DNA of 64,000 nucleotides from Buttiauxella agrestis (GCF_900446255.1 NZ_UIGI01000001.1:4366763-4430762); one strand, 5' to 3'; counted from the stretch's first letter, positions 1-8,768 are shown. The notes: generated by a model not told the origin, from the sequence alone. Numbers and translations: made by a program.

Positions 1-21
1 ACCCAAAATATGAATGCGCAT
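1..21 (-). CDS. mpl: Mpl UDP-MurNAc-tripeptide ligase, first seven codons only
   Basis: Reading leftwards from position 21, the sequence encodes MRIHILG, the start of the murein-recycling ligase Mpl, which reattaches the tripeptide L-Ala-D-Glu-mDAP to UDP-MurNAc. The rest of the gene lies outside the window. The divergent arrangement with fbp is the same as in E. coli, which supports the call despite the very short stretch visible. Confidence 0.75.
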
Positions 22-196
22 AAAAACCATCCTTTCATTATTTGGCGCACATTCTAACCGTATGTGAGGTGGTGGCAAATCGCATTTAAGTTAATTCCGT
101 ATTTTGCTGGCGCGATTCACCTGTACGCTACTATTTGAATCTTTGTTAGGATTGTTGCAATCGTTTTATTTAACTGACTGATGCAGGGAAAGTGTT
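22..196. promoter_or_regulatory. mpl/fbp divergent intergenic region
   Basis: This 175-bp gap must carry the promoters of both divergent genes. A possible fbp -10 (TACTAT, 129-134) has only a poor -35 partner (TTGCTG, 104-109, spacing 19), so I do not assign it firmly. A purine-rich ribosome binding site (AGGGAAAG) sits just before the fbp ATG. Confidence 0.4.
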
Positions 197-1195
197 ATGA
201 AAACGTTAGGTGAATTTATTGTCGAAAAGCAGCACGAGTTCTCCCACGCAACCGGTGAACTGACTGCCTTGCTGTCGGCGATAAAGCTCGGCGCAAAGAT
301 CATCCACCGCGACATCAACAAAGCGGGTCTGGTTGATATTCTGGGTGCCAGCGGAGCTGAAAACGTTCAGGGCGAAGTGCAGCAAAAACTCGACCTGTTC
401 GCGAACGAAAAACTGAAAGCCGCACTGAAAGCCCGAGGGATTGTGGCGGGTGTGGCTTCCGAAGAAGAAGATGACATCGTTGTTTTCGAAGGCGCGGAAC
501 ATGCCAAGTATGTTGTATTGATGGACCCGCTCGACGGCTCATCAAACATCGATGTGAACGTGTCAGTAGGAACAATTTTCTCTATCTATCGCCGTATTAC
601 ACCAGTCGGCACACCTGTAACTGAAGCTGATTTCCTTCAGCCAGGCAACCGCCAGGTCGCCGCCGGTTATGTGGTTTACGGTTCCTCAACCATGCTGGTT
701 TACACCACCGGTTGTGGCGTTCACGCCTTCACCTACGACCCTTCCCTTGGCGTGTTCTGCCTGTGCCAGGAGCGCATGCGCTTCCCGGAAATTGGCAGCA
801 CCTATTCCATCAACGAAGGGAACTACATCCGTTTCCCACAGGGTGTGAAAAAGTACATTAAGTTCTGCCAGGAAGAAGATTCAAATACTCAGCGCCCGTA
901 CACCTCGCGCTACATCGGTTCGCTGGTGGCAGATTTCCACCGTAACCTGCTGAAAGGTGGAATTTATCTCTACCCAAGCACCGCCAGCCACCCGCAAGGG
1001 AAACTGCGTTTGCTGTATGAAGGCAATCCGATGGCGTTCCTGGCAGAACAGGCCGGGGGGAAAGCGAGCGACGGTAAAGAACGTATTCTGGATATCATCC
1101 CGGAAACCCTGCATCAGCGCCGCCCGTTCTTTGTGGGCAACGAACATATGGTTGATGATGTAGAACGTTTTATCCGTGAGTACCCGGACGCTTAA
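197..1195 (+). CDS. fbp: Fructose-1,6-bisphosphatase class 1
   Basis: This cytoplasmic gluconeogenic enzyme hydrolyses fructose 1,6-bisphosphate to fructose 6-phosphate. The product is 332 aa, the same length as the E. coli enzyme. The metal-binding signature DPLDGSSN lies at residues 110-117, and the substrate-binding stretch with [10 protein letters not shown] is near residues 270-280. The ATG is preceded by AGGGAAAG. It is transcribed divergently from mpl and convergently with the chemoreceptor gene, from which a palindromic repeat separates it. Confidence 0.98.
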   Translation: MKTLGEFIVEKQHEFSHATGELTALLSAIKLGAKIIHRDINKAGLVDILGASGAENVQGEVQQKLDLFANEKLKAALKARGIVAGVASEEEDDIVVFEGAEHAKYVVLMDPLDGSSNIDVNVSVGTIFSIYRRITPVGTPVTEADFLQPGNRQVAAGYVVYGSSTMLVYTTGCGVHAFTYDPSLGVFCLCQERMRFPEIGSTYSINEGNYIRFPQGVKKYIKFCQEEDSNTQRPYTSRYIGSLVADFHRNLLKGGIYLYPSTASHPQGKLRLLYEGNPMAFLAEQAGGKASDGKERILDIIPETLHQRRPFFVGNEHMVDDVERFIREYPDA

Positions 1196-1198
1196 TTG

Positions 1199-1278
1199 CC
1201 CTCACCCTAACCCTCTCCCACGGGAGAGGGTATTGCCCGGTTTTCGCCCTCTCCTTCAAGGAGAGGGTCGGGGTGAAG
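1199..1278. repeat. Composite palindromic intergenic repeat
   Basis: Outer arms (CCCTCACCC on the left, GGGGTGAAG on the right) enclose two inner hairpins, CCCTCTCCCACGGGAGAGGG and CCCTCTCCTTCAAGGAGAGGG. It lies between the convergent fbp and chemoreceptor genes. A shorter relative lies at 6490-6533. This type is common in enterobacterial intergenic DNA. It may act as a bidirectional terminator or RNA stabiliser, which is inference. Confidence 0.85.
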
Positions 1279-1292
1279 ATGGATTTACGGCG

Positions 1293-2846
1293 TTAACAAC
1301 GAAACGTCGCCATTGCCGCCACCAAATGCTGTGACTGCTCTTCAAGCGATCGCGTAGCCGCTGTTGATTCCTGAACCAGTGCCGCATTTTGCTGCGCCGC
1401 TTCATCCATCTGGCTGACCGCGATATTCACCTGCTCGATACCATAACTTTGTTCGTTCGATGCATTGGCGATTTCACTGACCAGTCGGGTCATACGCATC
1501 ACTTCTTCGGCGATTTCATCCATCGTTTCCCCGGCTTGTTGCGCCAGTTCACGGCCTTCGCCAACGTGGTTTTGCGAGTCAGAAATCAAGGTGCGGATCT
1601 CTTTTGCTGCATCAGCACTTCGGCTTGCCAGGGTACGTACTTCGCCCGCCACCACCGCAAACCCGCGCCCTTGCTCACCTGCACGCGCAGCTTCTACCGA
1701 GGCGTTAAGCGCCAGAATATTGGTCTGGAAGGCGATGCCGTCGATAACGCTCAGGATATCGGCGATACGATCGGAACTGCTGGAGATATCACGCATTTTC
1801 TCAATCACGTAGCACACCATTTCGCTGCCACGATCGGCGGTATCAGAGACATCTTTCGCCAGCTTATGTGCCTGCTCCGCGTTGTCGGCGTTCTGTTTCA
1901 CCGTCGCGGTAATTTGCTCCATGCTGGCAGCGGTTTGCTCCAGAGAAGTCGCCGTGGATTCAGTCCGTTGCGCAAGATTCTGGTTGCCCGCCGCCAGTTC
2001 ACGGCTGCCGGTGTCGATTTGCGAACTTGCGTCGCGCACACGGCTCACCGATTCCATCAGGGAATCACGCATTACCGTAATCGCCGCCGCGAGGCGACCA
2101 AATTCATTATTCCCCGCCGCAGGCAGTTGCTGAGTTAAATCACCTTTGGCGACAAACTCCAGTTGCTCAATTGACTGATTAAGCGGTTTGAGCAGCAAAT
2201 GACGCAGCGCCAGCCACACCAGCACGATAATCCCGGCGGTGAGTAAGGCCGCAATGATGATGAGCGTCAGGACGATGGTTTTGTGCCGTTGTACGGCGTC
2301 CACTTCGCTGTTGCCGCGCTGTTCGCCCCACTGCTGGAAAATCTCCACGTCGGTATCAAACTTCTGCGATAGCGGGATCAGCGTGTGCTCAAGCAAATCG
2401 TAGTAATCATCGGGGTTTTGTTTGGTGAGTGCAGCCAGCATCGGATTAATGCCTTTTGCGAGATAGTCCGCATAACTTTGCGATAAGTTTTGAATCAGGC
2501 GGTTGCCCTCTTCGTCTCCGACACCGCTATCGATAAACTCTTTCAGCTTCTGCTGCGCCGCAGTGACGTCACTTGCGACGTAATCGGTAGATTTTGTCGC
2601 ATCATCCAGCAACCCGATTTCCATCTGTCGAACCGCCTGCCCGGCACCATTACGCGCGCGCAGCAAAGAGACATAACCATCAGACAAGCGCACCATCTGC
2701 TCGCCCTGTAGGCTGTTGATTTTCTGGAGTGAAGTCGAGCTTTGTTGCAGAGCGTAAATGCCCATGCCGCTGACAAATAACAACAGGAAGGTCATAACTG
2801 CCAACAGCGTCAGCAGCCCCGTGCGAATAGACAAATTTTTCAACAT
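1293..2846 (-). CDS. Methyl-accepting chemotaxis protein
   Basis: This 517-aa inner-membrane chemoreceptor relays periplasmic ligand signals to CheA/CheW. An N-terminal membrane segment (about residues 11-32) is followed by a four-helix-bundle-type periplasmic domain (to about 190), a second membrane segment (about 191-215), HAMP, and the cytoplasmic coiled-coil. The hairpin tip reads [20 protein letters not shown]. The C-terminus ends MATFRC, so there is no NWETF-type CheR/CheB tether. It sits just downstream of the galactofuranose transporter on the same strand but has its own sigma-28 promoter. I see no orthologue at this site in E. coli. The ligand is unknown. Confidence 0.95.
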   Translation of the reverse strand: MLKNLSIRTGLLTLLAVMTFLLLFVSGMGIYALQQSSTSLQKINSLQGEQMVRLSDGYVSLLRARNGAGQAVRQMEIGLLDDATKSTDYVASDVTAAQQKLKEFIDSGVGDEEGNRLIQNLSQSYADYLAKGINPMLAALTKQNPDDYYDLLEHTLIPLSQKFDTDVEIFQQWGEQRGNSEVDAVQRHKTIVLTLIIIAALLTAGIIVLVWLALRHLLLKPLNQSIEQLEFVAKGDLTQQLPAAGNNEFGRLAAAITVMRDSLMESVSRVRDASSQIDTGSRELAAGNQNLAQRTESTATSLEQTAASMEQITATVKQNADNAEQAHKLAKDVSDTADRGSEMVCYVIEKMRDISSSSDRIADILSVIDGIAFQTNILALNASVEAARAGEQGRGFAVVAGEVRTLASRSADAAKEIRTLISDSQNHVGEGRELAQQAGETMDEIAEEVMRMTRLVSEIANASNEQSYGIEQVNIAVSQMDEAAQQNAALVQESTAATRSLEEQSQHLVAAMATFRC

Positions 2847-2887
2847 GCTCTTTTCCCGGTGACAGAACGATAGAAACGATTGAAGTG

Positions 2888-2914
2888 TTATCGACCATCA
2901 CCGGAGAAAGTTTA
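2888..2914 (-). promoter_or_regulatory. Sigma-28 (FliA) flagellar-class promoter for the chemoreceptor
   Basis: On the minus strand the sequence reads TAAACTTT (2907-2914), 11 bp, then GTCGATAA (2888-2895). The enterobacterial FliA consensus is TAAAGTTT-N11-GCCGATAA, so the spacing is exact and only two of 16 bases differ. The predicted start point leaves a leader of about 35 nt before the ATG at 2846. This places the receptor in the flagellar late-gene regulon. Confidence 0.9.
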
Positions 2915-2925
2915 GGCAAAGCGAT

Positions 2926-3927
2926 TCAGCTTTGACCAGGCGTCACGTTAATGCGCTTCACTGGCGAGCTTTGGCGGTTTTCCCACAGCACCGTCAGGCC
3001 GCGCTGTAGGGCAATGAAAATAAACAGCAAAATGCCGATGGCGATTTTCGTCCACCAGGAACTGAGCGTGCCATCGAAGTTGATATAGGTCTGAATCAGC
3101 CCCTGAATCGCCACGCCAAACAGCGTGCCGAGCACGGTTCCCACGCCGCCGCTTAACAACGTGCCGCCGATAACCACCGAGGCAATCGCGTCCAGCTCCA
3201 CGCCCATTCCCGCCAGCGCATAACCCGCTGAGGTATAGAGCGAAAACACAATTCCAGCGAGCGTGGCAAGCCCGGTTGAAAGCATATAAATGCGAATGGT
3301 GGTGCTGCGGGTGGAAATCCCCATCAGGTTGGCCGACGTGGCGTTGCCGCCAATCGCATAAACCTGGTTGCCAAAACGGGTGCGGTGCGCAAGGAAAATA
3401 CCAATCACCACCACGGCCAGCATCAGCAGGCCCATAGCACTTAATCGCCCACCGCCGGGAATGCGCCAGGCAAGGTTAGACAGCGTGTCGTAAATCGGGT
3501 GATCAATCGGAATCGACTCTTCGGACACCAGGTAACTGACCCCGCGCAGGAAGAACATCCCGGCAAGCGTAATTATAAACGCCGGGATTTTCAGCGCATC
3601 AATGAGCAGCCCCATAAACGCGCCGAATGCGCAGCCCATCAGCAGCACCAGCGGGAAAGCGACCAGCGGCGATAATCCCCAGAAGCCAATCGCTTTGGCG
3701 AGGAATACGCCGGTAAAGGCGATCACCGAACCGACGGAAAGATCGATGCCGCCGGAGAGGATCACAAACGTCATACCAACGGCAATAATCCCCAGAAACG
3801 CGTTGTCGGTCAGAATGTTGCAAATTACCCGCGTTGAGGCAAAACCGGGGAATTGCGTCAGGCAGTACAGATACCCCAGCACAAACACCGCCAGGGTAAT
3901 CATCAACGGCAAGTTACGTTTGATCAT
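2926..3927 (-). CDS. yjfF: Galactofuranose ABC transporter permease YjfF
   Basis: This multi-pass inner-membrane permease of the ribose/xylose-type ABC family is one of two for galactofuranose uptake. I start it at the internal ATG (MIKRNLPLM...), which matches the E. coli protein. The longer in-frame upstream ATG at 3975 would add 16 residues inside ytfT. With this choice it overlaps the 3' end of ytfT by 14 bp, consistent with translational coupling. The conserved AVGMTFVILSGGIDLSVGS motif is near the N-terminus. Confidence 0.95.
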   Translation of the reverse strand: MIKRNLPLMITLAVFVLGYLYCLTQFPGFASTRVICNILTDNAFLGIIAVGMTFVILSGGIDLSVGSVIAFTGVFLAKAIGFWGLSPLVAFPLVLLMGCAFGAFMGLLIDALKIPAFIITLAGMFFLRGVSYLVSEESIPIDHPIYDTLSNLAWRIPGGGRLSAMGLLMLAVVVIGIFLAHRTRFGNQVYAIGGNATSANLMGISTRSTTIRIYMLSTGLATLAGIVFSLYTSAGYALAGMGVELDAIASVVIGGTLLSGGVGTVLGTLFGVAIQGLIQTYINFDGTLSSWWTKIAIGILLFIFIALQRGLTVLWENRQSSPVKRINVTPGQS

Positions 3928-4945
3928 GGCGACGGAGTCCTTTGAGCAAAGCAATAAAACGCGGTGACTGAACAATCAGCACACACATCACCACTACCGC
4001 TTTCACCACCTGGTTAAGCTCAGGCGGGAAACCAGAAAGCAGAATGCCGGTGTTCATCCCCTGAATAATCAGCGCCCCAATTACCGAAAGCGCGATGTTA
4101 AACCGTCCGCCCATCAGCGAACCGCCACCGATAACCACCGCCAGAATGGCGTCCAGTTCCAGCCACAAACCGGCGTTATTGGCATCGGCACCGCGAATAT
4201 CGGCGGTCACGATAATCCCGGCGATAGCGGCGCACAGGCCACTCAGTACGTAAGTCAGCATCACGACGAGGCGCGTATTCACCCCGGCGTTTTTCGCCGC
4301 ACGAATGTTAATCCCGACCGATTCAATAAACAGACCCAGCGCCGTTTTACGGGTAAACAGCCAGAAGAGCAGCAGCGTTGCCAGCACGATAATCACCGGC
4401 GTCGGGAAGAAGAACAGCGCGCCGCTGCCAAGGTATGAAAGGTTGGGCGAGTTGAACGTAACGATTTGCCCGGCAGTGATAAGTTGCGCGACACCGCGCC
4501 CGGCGACCATCAGAATCAGGGTGGCGACAAACGGCTGGATCTTGAGAATGGCGACCAGAATCCCGTTCCACAATCCGGCCAGAATGCCGACACCCAGTGA
4601 CGCCAGGATCACAACCACCAGGCTGTGTCCGTCGACGGTTAACGTCGCGGCGGTCGCACCCGCAATCGCCATCACCGCGCCCACGGAAAGATCGATACCG
4701 CCGGTGGCGATCACCAGAGTCATGCCAATCGCCAATAATGCGACCGGTGCCGCACGGTTGAGAATATCTATCGGACTGCCGAACAGGCGTCCGTTTTGCA
4801 CCACGATATCAAAGAAATGGTTGGCGACCAGGCTATCAACTAACAGCACCAACACCAGCGCGACTAACTGGGGAATACCCGGCGGCCAGCGGAAATTCCG
4901 CTTTGGCTTTTCGGCATCCGTTTGCGGCAATGAACGAGGCATCAC
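3914..4945 (-). CDS. ytfT: Galactofuranose ABC transporter permease YtfT
   Basis: This is the second inner-membrane permease of the YtfQ-YtfR-YtfT-YjfF importer, 343 aa against about 341 in E. coli. It has multiple hydrophobic segments and the family motif AIGMTLVIATGGIDLSVGA. The start MMPRSLPQTD matches the orthologue. It lies 10 bp downstream of ytfR and overlaps yjfF, so the importer genes form one transcription unit. Confidence 0.96.
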   Translation of the reverse strand: MMPRSLPQTDAEKPKRNFRWPPGIPQLVALVLVLLVDSLVANHFFDIVVQNGRLFGSPIDILNRAAPVALLAIGMTLVIATGGIDLSVGAVMAIAGATAATLTVDGHSLVVVILASLGVGILAGLWNGILVAILKIQPFVATLILMVAGRGVAQLITAGQIVTFNSPNLSYLGSGALFFFPTPVIIVLATLLLFWLFTRKTALGLFIESVGINIRAAKNAGVNTRLVVMLTYVLSGLCAAIAGIIVTADIRGADANNAGLWLELDAILAVVIGGGSLMGGRFNIALSVIGALIIQGMNTGILLSGFPPELNQVVKAVVVMCVLIVQSPRFIALLKGLRRHDQT

Positions 4946-4955
4946 GTGTTACTCC

Positions 4956-6458
4956 TTATGCCGCAATGGCATTCATAATTGCCGATACGGAAAGTTCAGC
5001 GAGCGGGATCTCCGCCACTTGCTGCCTGTCACGCATAATGATCACGCGATCCGCATAACCCACCAGCTCTTCGAGTTCGGAAGAAATAACCAGCAGCGCC
5101 AGACCATCGGCACATAAGGTTTCGATCAGGCGGATAATTTCGGCGTGCGCACCCACGTCGATCCCACGCGTCGGTTCATCGAGGATCAGGAATTGCGGTT
5201 TGGTTAGCAGCCACCGCGACAGCAGAACTTTTTGCTGATTGCCGCCAGAGAGAAATTCAATCGGTTGATCCGGGCCGGGGGTTCGAATCCCCAACTGGCG
5301 GATAAAGCGTTCGGCTATCTGGTACTGCTCACGCTTAGGGATTGGGCGCAGCCAGCCGCGCTGGGCCTGCAATGCCAGAATGATGTTTTCACGTACCGAG
5401 GCGGCGGCAATAATGCCGTCGGTTTTCCTGTCTTCCGGGCAAAAACCAATGCCGAGCGACGAGGCTTTATGCGGCGATCGCAGCGATTGCTGTTTGCCTT
5501 TGATCCACGCGTTACCGCTGTCTGCGGGCTTGATCCCAAATATCACTTCGGCGGTTTCGGTGCGACCGGACCCTAATAATCCCGCCAGGCCGACGATCTC
5601 GCCTGGACGGACTTCCAGATCGAATGGGTTGATCACCCCTTTCTTTCCGAAATCTTTAAACGCGGCGACCGGTTTATCGCTCAGTAACGTGCGGCCCGCA
5701 CGGTTCAGGGCGTTAGTTTCCAGTTCACGCCCCAGCATCATTTTCACCAGCTCGATCTGCGGCAGATCTTTTGTATTGCGCGTGCCAACAAATGATCCGT
5801 TGCGCAAAACGGTGATGCGATCGGTGACTTCATAAACTTGATCGAGAAAGTGGGTGACGAAGATCAGACTCACCCCCTGATCGCGCAACTGACGCATCAG
5901 GGTGAAAAGCATTTCGACTTCTTTGGTGTCGAGGCTAGCGGTGGGTTCATCGAGGATCAGCACTTTGGCCGACAGATCGATGGCCCGGCAAATCGCGACG
6001 ATCTGCTGCATCGCCACGGAATAGCGGTTGAGTGGTTCGGCGACATCGAGTGAAAACCCGTAGGATTCCATCAGCCGGGTGGCGCGTTTTTCCATCTCTT
6101 TGCGTTGTAAAAACCCAAAGCGACGCGGCTCGCGGCCAATAAACAGATTGTCCGCCACCGACATATTCGGCAGCAGGTTCACTTCCTGGTACACCGTGCC
6201 GATGCCAAGCTGTTGGGCATGGGCGGTATTCTTTGGTGAGATAAGCTCACCTTCGAGGTAAATATTGCCGCTATCGCGCTGATAAACACCGGTCAGGGCT
6301 TTAATTAGCGTTGATTTCCCTGCTCCGTTTTCACCCAGCAACGCCATGATTTCGCCGCGATTGAGGCTGAAGTCCACTTTGTCTAGCGCCTTAACCCCTG
6401 GGAAATGTTTCGATAAGCCTTCCGTGCGCAGAATTTCCTGGTTGTTGTTGGTGTTCAT
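4956..6458 (-). CDS. ytfR: Galactofuranose ABC transporter ATP-binding protein YtfR
   Basis: This 500-aa tandem-domain ATPase energises galactofuranose import. The first Walker A, GENGAGKST, is at residues 42-50, with LILDEPTASLD as its Walker B. The second half keeps the signature LSGGNQQKV and LILDEPTRGIDVG but has a degenerate P-loop (GLLGSGRTE), as usual in this sugar-ABC class. I start at the ATG giving MNTNNNQEIL, which has an AGAGGA site about 8 nt upstream and gives the E. coli length. The upstream ATG at 6473 is less likely. Confidence 0.96.
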   Translation of the reverse strand: MNTNNNQEILRTEGLSKHFPGVKALDKVDFSLNRGEIMALLGENGAGKSTLIKALTGVYQRDSGNIYLEGELISPKNTAHAQQLGIGTVYQEVNLLPNMSVADNLFIGREPRRFGFLQRKEMEKRATRLMESYGFSLDVAEPLNRYSVAMQQIVAICRAIDLSAKVLILDEPTASLDTKEVEMLFTLMRQLRDQGVSLIFVTHFLDQVYEVTDRITVLRNGSFVGTRNTKDLPQIELVKMMLGRELETNALNRAGRTLLSDKPVAAFKDFGKKGVINPFDLEVRPGEIVGLAGLLGSGRTETAEVIFGIKPADSGNAWIKGKQQSLRSPHKASSLGIGFCPEDRKTDGIIAAASVRENIILALQAQRGWLRPIPKREQYQIAERFIRQLGIRTPGPDQPIEFLSGGNQQKVLLSRWLLTKPQFLILDEPTRGIDVGAHAEIIRLIETLCADGLALLVISSELEELVGYADRVIIMRDRQQVAEIPLAELSVSAIMNAIAA

Positions 6459-6489
6459 TATTGTCCTCTGCACGCTACAAGTCCGGACG

Positions 6490-6533
6490 CCCTCACCCCG
6501 GCCCTCTCCCCAAGGAGAGGGTTAGGGTGAGGG
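6490..6533. repeat. Palindromic intergenic repeat within the ytfQ operon
   Basis: A near-perfect 44-bp palindrome (CCCTCACCCCGG ... GGGTTAGGGTGAGGG) sits between ytfQ and ytfR. It is related to the composite copy at 1199-1278. Its position after the binding-protein gene is typical of hairpins that stabilise the upstream mRNA so that more binding protein than ATPase is made. That role is inference. Confidence 0.85.
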
Positions 6534-6543
6534 GTAAAGCAGC

Positions 6544-7500
6544 TTAGTAGCCCATCGATTTTTTCTTCTCAAGCTCTTCTTTCGCGGTATCCGGGAGATA
6601 CAAAGTAGACTTGGTGATGGTCACTTTTTCCGGCATGGTGCCGTCTTTTTTGAACTTCTCGAGTGCGTCAAACGCCGGGCCTGCCATGTTTGGCGTCAGC
6701 TCTACGCTGGCGTTAGCTTCGCCATCAATCATCGCTTTGTAGATATCCGGCACGCCATCGATTGAACCGGTCAGAATGTCTTTGCCTGGTTTCAGGCCCG
6801 CTTCTTTGATGGCCTGGATCGCACCGATCGCCATGTCATCGTTATGCGCGTAAACCATGCAGATGTTTTTGCCGTTGTTCTCGGCTTTGATGAAGCTTTC
6901 CATGACTTCTTTACCTTTGCTGCGGGTAAAGTCGCCAGACTGGGAACGAATGATTTTCACGTTAGACGCTTTAGAAATGGCGTCGGCAAAACCTTTCTTA
7001 CGGTCGATTGCCACGCTCGCGCCCACGGTGCCTTGCAGCTCAACCACGTTACATTGTTTACCGTTAAGCTCTTTGAGCAGCCACTCGCCGATCAACTGGC
7101 CTTCCAGCACGTTGTTGGCGGTCACTACCGTCATGTACAGCGATTTGTCTTTTACATCGATATTACGGTCGAGCAGGAATACCGGGATTTTTGCCTCTTT
7201 TGCTTCTTGTAGTACTGGCTCCCAGCCCGTGGCGACGATTGGCGCGATGAAGATAGCGTCAACGCCCTGGGCAATGAATGAACGCACTGCTTTAATCTGG
7301 TTTTCTTGTTTTTGTTGTCCATCAGCGATTTTCAGCGTGATGCCACGCTTCTGAGCTTCGCTCTTTGCAACCGACGTTTCTGCCGCACGCCAACCGGATT
7401 CAGATCCTACCTGCGAAAATCCGACCGTTAACGGAGCAGCTATCGCCATAGACGACATAGCTGCGGAGACAGCAGAGACCAAAAGTAAGCGCTTCCACAT
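6544..7500 (-). CDS. ytfQ: Galactofuranose-binding periplasmic protein YtfQ
   Basis: This is the substrate-binding component of the importer, a LacI/RbsB-type periplasmic protein of 318 aa. A Sec signal peptide (MWKRLLLVSAVSAAMSSMAIA) is followed by APLTVGFSQVGSESGWR, the usual sugar-binding fold start. It is first in the operon ytfQ-ytfR-ytfT-yjfF. Binding proteins of this family (RbsB, MglB) also serve as chemoreceptor ligands. The next gene beyond the operon is a chemoreceptor, so an interaction is possible but unproven. Confidence 0.96.
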   Translation of the reverse strand: MWKRLLLVSAVSAAMSSMAIAAPLTVGFSQVGSESGWRAAETSVAKSEAQKRGITLKIADGQQKQENQIKAVRSFIAQGVDAIFIAPIVATGWEPVLQEAKEAKIPVFLLDRNIDVKDKSLYMTVVTANNVLEGQLIGEWLLKELNGKQCNVVELQGTVGASVAIDRKKGFADAISKASNVKIIRSQSGDFTRSKGKEVMESFIKAENNGKNICMVYAHNDDMAIGAIQAIKEAGLKPGKDILTGSIDGVPDIYKAMIDGEANASVELTPNMAGPAFDALEKFKKDGTMPEKVTITKSTLYLPDTAKEELEKKKSMGY

Positions 7501-7576
7501 AGGTACATCCTCGTAGGGTTATTGTTGGTTAATACCTGACCTTCGAGAAAACTATAGACGACATAGTGGCTAACAG

Positions 7577-7592
7577 AATGAGTTACATCACA
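7577..7592. promoter_or_regulatory. Candidate CRP site upstream of ytfQ
   Basis: AATGA-GTTACA-TCACA fits the CRP pattern TGTGA-N6-TCACA, with a perfect right half and three of five bases in the left half. It lies about 80 bp upstream of ytfQ beside the GalR-like operator, as expected for a catabolite-regulated sugar importer. The match is only moderate. Confidence 0.4.
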
Positions 7593-7615
7593 CTTCAAAC
7601 AAGTCATACGCATGG

Positions 7616-7631
7616 CTGTAACCGCTTACAC
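7616..7631. promoter_or_regulatory. GalR/GalS-like operator
   Basis: CTGTAACCGCTTACAC matches the palindromic GalR/GalS consensus GTGTAANCGNTTACAC at all but the first base. It is about 115 bp upstream of ytfQ. The E. coli ytfQ operon is known to belong to the galactose regulator network, so conservation of control is plausible. Confidence 0.65.
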
Positions 7632-7726
7632 AATTTTATAAAGAATATGGCTATGTTTATGGATTTTCCCGTTGTCGGAAGGTTCTGGAAACGGTTGCGG
7701 CTAAGAAGTGAAGGCAAAAAGAGGCG

Positions 7727-7754
7727 AAGACATTTAAATCGAGTTAGCTATAAT
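7727..7754 (+). promoter_or_regulatory. Putative ppa promoter
   Basis: A perfect -10 TATAAT (7749-7754) follows AAGACA (7727-7732) at 16-bp spacing, about 40 bp before the ppa start codon. The strong -10 fits a constitutively high-expressed housekeeping gene. Confidence 0.6.
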
Positions 7755-7793
7755 ACGCGGCACTTGAATGACATCAGTTTAAAGGAAAAAGAC

Positions 7794-8321
7794 ATGAGCT
7801 TACTCAACGTCCCTGCGGGCAAAGATATGCCGGAAGACATCTACGTTGTTATCGAAATCCCAGCGAACGCTGATCCTATCAAATATGAAATTGATAAAGA
7901 CACCGGCGCGCTGTTTGTTGACCGTTTCATGTCCACCGCGATGTTCTATCCGTGCAACTACGGCTACATCAACCATACCCTGTCTTTAGACGGTGACCCG
8001 GTTGACGTTCTGGTTCCAACGCCATACCCACTGCAACCAGGTTCTGTGATTCGCTGCCGTCCAGTTGGCGTGCTGAAAATGACTGACGAAGCGGGTGAAG
8101 ATGCCAAGCTGGTTGCCGTTCCGCACACCAAACTGAGCAAAGAATACGATCACATTAAAGATGTGAACGACCTGCCAGAACTGCTGAAAGCGCAGATCTC
8201 CCACTTCTTCGAGCAGTACAAAGCTCTCGAAAAAGGCAAATGGGTTAAAGTTGAAGGTTGGGACAATGCAGAAGCGGCTAAAGCTGAGATCGTTGCTTCC
8301 TTCGAGCGCGCTAAGAAGTAA
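7794..8321 (+). CDS. ppa: Inorganic pyrophosphatase
   Basis: This essential cytoplasmic enzyme hydrolyses pyrophosphate and so drives biosynthetic reactions. The product starting at 7794 ([15 protein letters not shown]) is 175 aa, one residue shorter at the C-terminus than in E. coli (ends FERAKK). The active-site signature DGDPVDVLV is present near residues 65-73. An in-frame ATG at 7566 would add 76 residues upstream of the promoter and is rejected. The site AAGGA precedes the chosen ATG. Confidence 0.98.
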   Translation: MSLLNVPAGKDMPEDIYVVIEIPANADPIKYEIDKDTGALFVDRFMSTAMFYPCNYGYINHTLSLDGDPVDVLVPTPYPLQPGSVIRCRPVGVLKMTDEAGEDAKLVAVPHTKLSKEYDHIKDVNDLPELLKAQISHFFEQYKALEKGKWVKVEGWDNAEAAKAEIVASFERAKK

Positions 8322-8346
8322 TTCTCGCCTCGCTGAATGCTTGTGA

Positions 8347-8376
8347 AAACACCGCCAGATGGCGGTGTTTTTTTAT
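8347..8376 (+). terminator. Rho-independent terminator of ppa
   Basis: The stem AACACCGCC / GGCGGTGTT with a short loop is followed by a run of seven T, about 25 bp after the ppa stop. Confidence 0.9.
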
Positions 8377-8384
8377 GCAGCTTA

Positions 8385-8414
8385 TGTCGAATGTCGCTTT
8401 CGCTAATCCGACCT
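8385..8414. repeat. REP-like palindrome
   Basis: GTCGAATGTCGC...GCTAATCCGACC is an imperfect palindrome of the enterobacterial REP type, between the convergent ppa and ytfP. A close relative lies at 52374-52403. Confidence 0.7.
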
Positions 8415-8423
8415 AAGAAGTCA

Positions 8424-8768
8424 CTAATACTTATCTTTATCCAGCCAGTCACCGCTTTCGATGCGGGTAAGGCCATCCACCGGCCTTTGGTAAACGTACA
8501 TCCATGCACTGCCGTATGGGGTCTGAATGAGCTGGCGTTTGTACTCTCCGCCTTTGGTGCGAAGAGCATCCAGCTCAGAGAGTGTGGACGCATCAATTCG
8601 ATACACTTCACCCATCACGGAACCTTCACCCGGGACGACGCCCGGATAGTGGCCGAGGCTGTATAAAGCGTAGTTTTCGACATGATGCTCCCCAAGCCAC
8701 TGGGCGTTTGTCATCCAGTGGCTGTTACCTTGCTTGCGTCTTAAACTGCCGTAAACAAATATTCGCAT
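8424..8768 (-). CDS. ytfP: YtfP, gamma-glutamylcyclotransferase-fold family protein
   Basis: This 114-aa cytoplasmic protein has the N-terminal VYGSLRR motif that forms the substrate pocket of the GGCT/AIG2 family. The exact substrate is not established. It follows tamB with a 2-bp gap, so it is probably the last gene of a tamA-tamB-ytfP transcription unit. In E. coli the chpSB toxin-antitoxin genes lie between ppa and ytfP. They are absent here. Confidence 0.93.
   Translation of the reverse strand: MRIFVYGSLRRKQGNSHWMTNAQWLGEHHVENYALYSLGHYPGVVPGEGSVMGEVYRIDASTLSELDALRTKGGEYKRQLIQTPYGSAWMYVYQRPVDGLTRIESGDWLDKDKY

Noticed and set aside
1389-2138. A 249-aa open frame antisense to the chemoreceptor gene
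   Set aside because: It is the complement of a well-supported coding sequence, is rich in His/Arg as expected for an antisense frame, and has no ribosome site or recognisable domain.
4305-5117. A 270-aa open frame antisense to ytfT/ytfR
   Set aside because: It spans the junction of two strongly supported genes on the other strand and has no domain.
7566-7793. N-terminal extension of ppa by 76 residues
   Set aside because: It would run through the ppa promoter. The product from 7794 matches the known start and has a good ribosome site.
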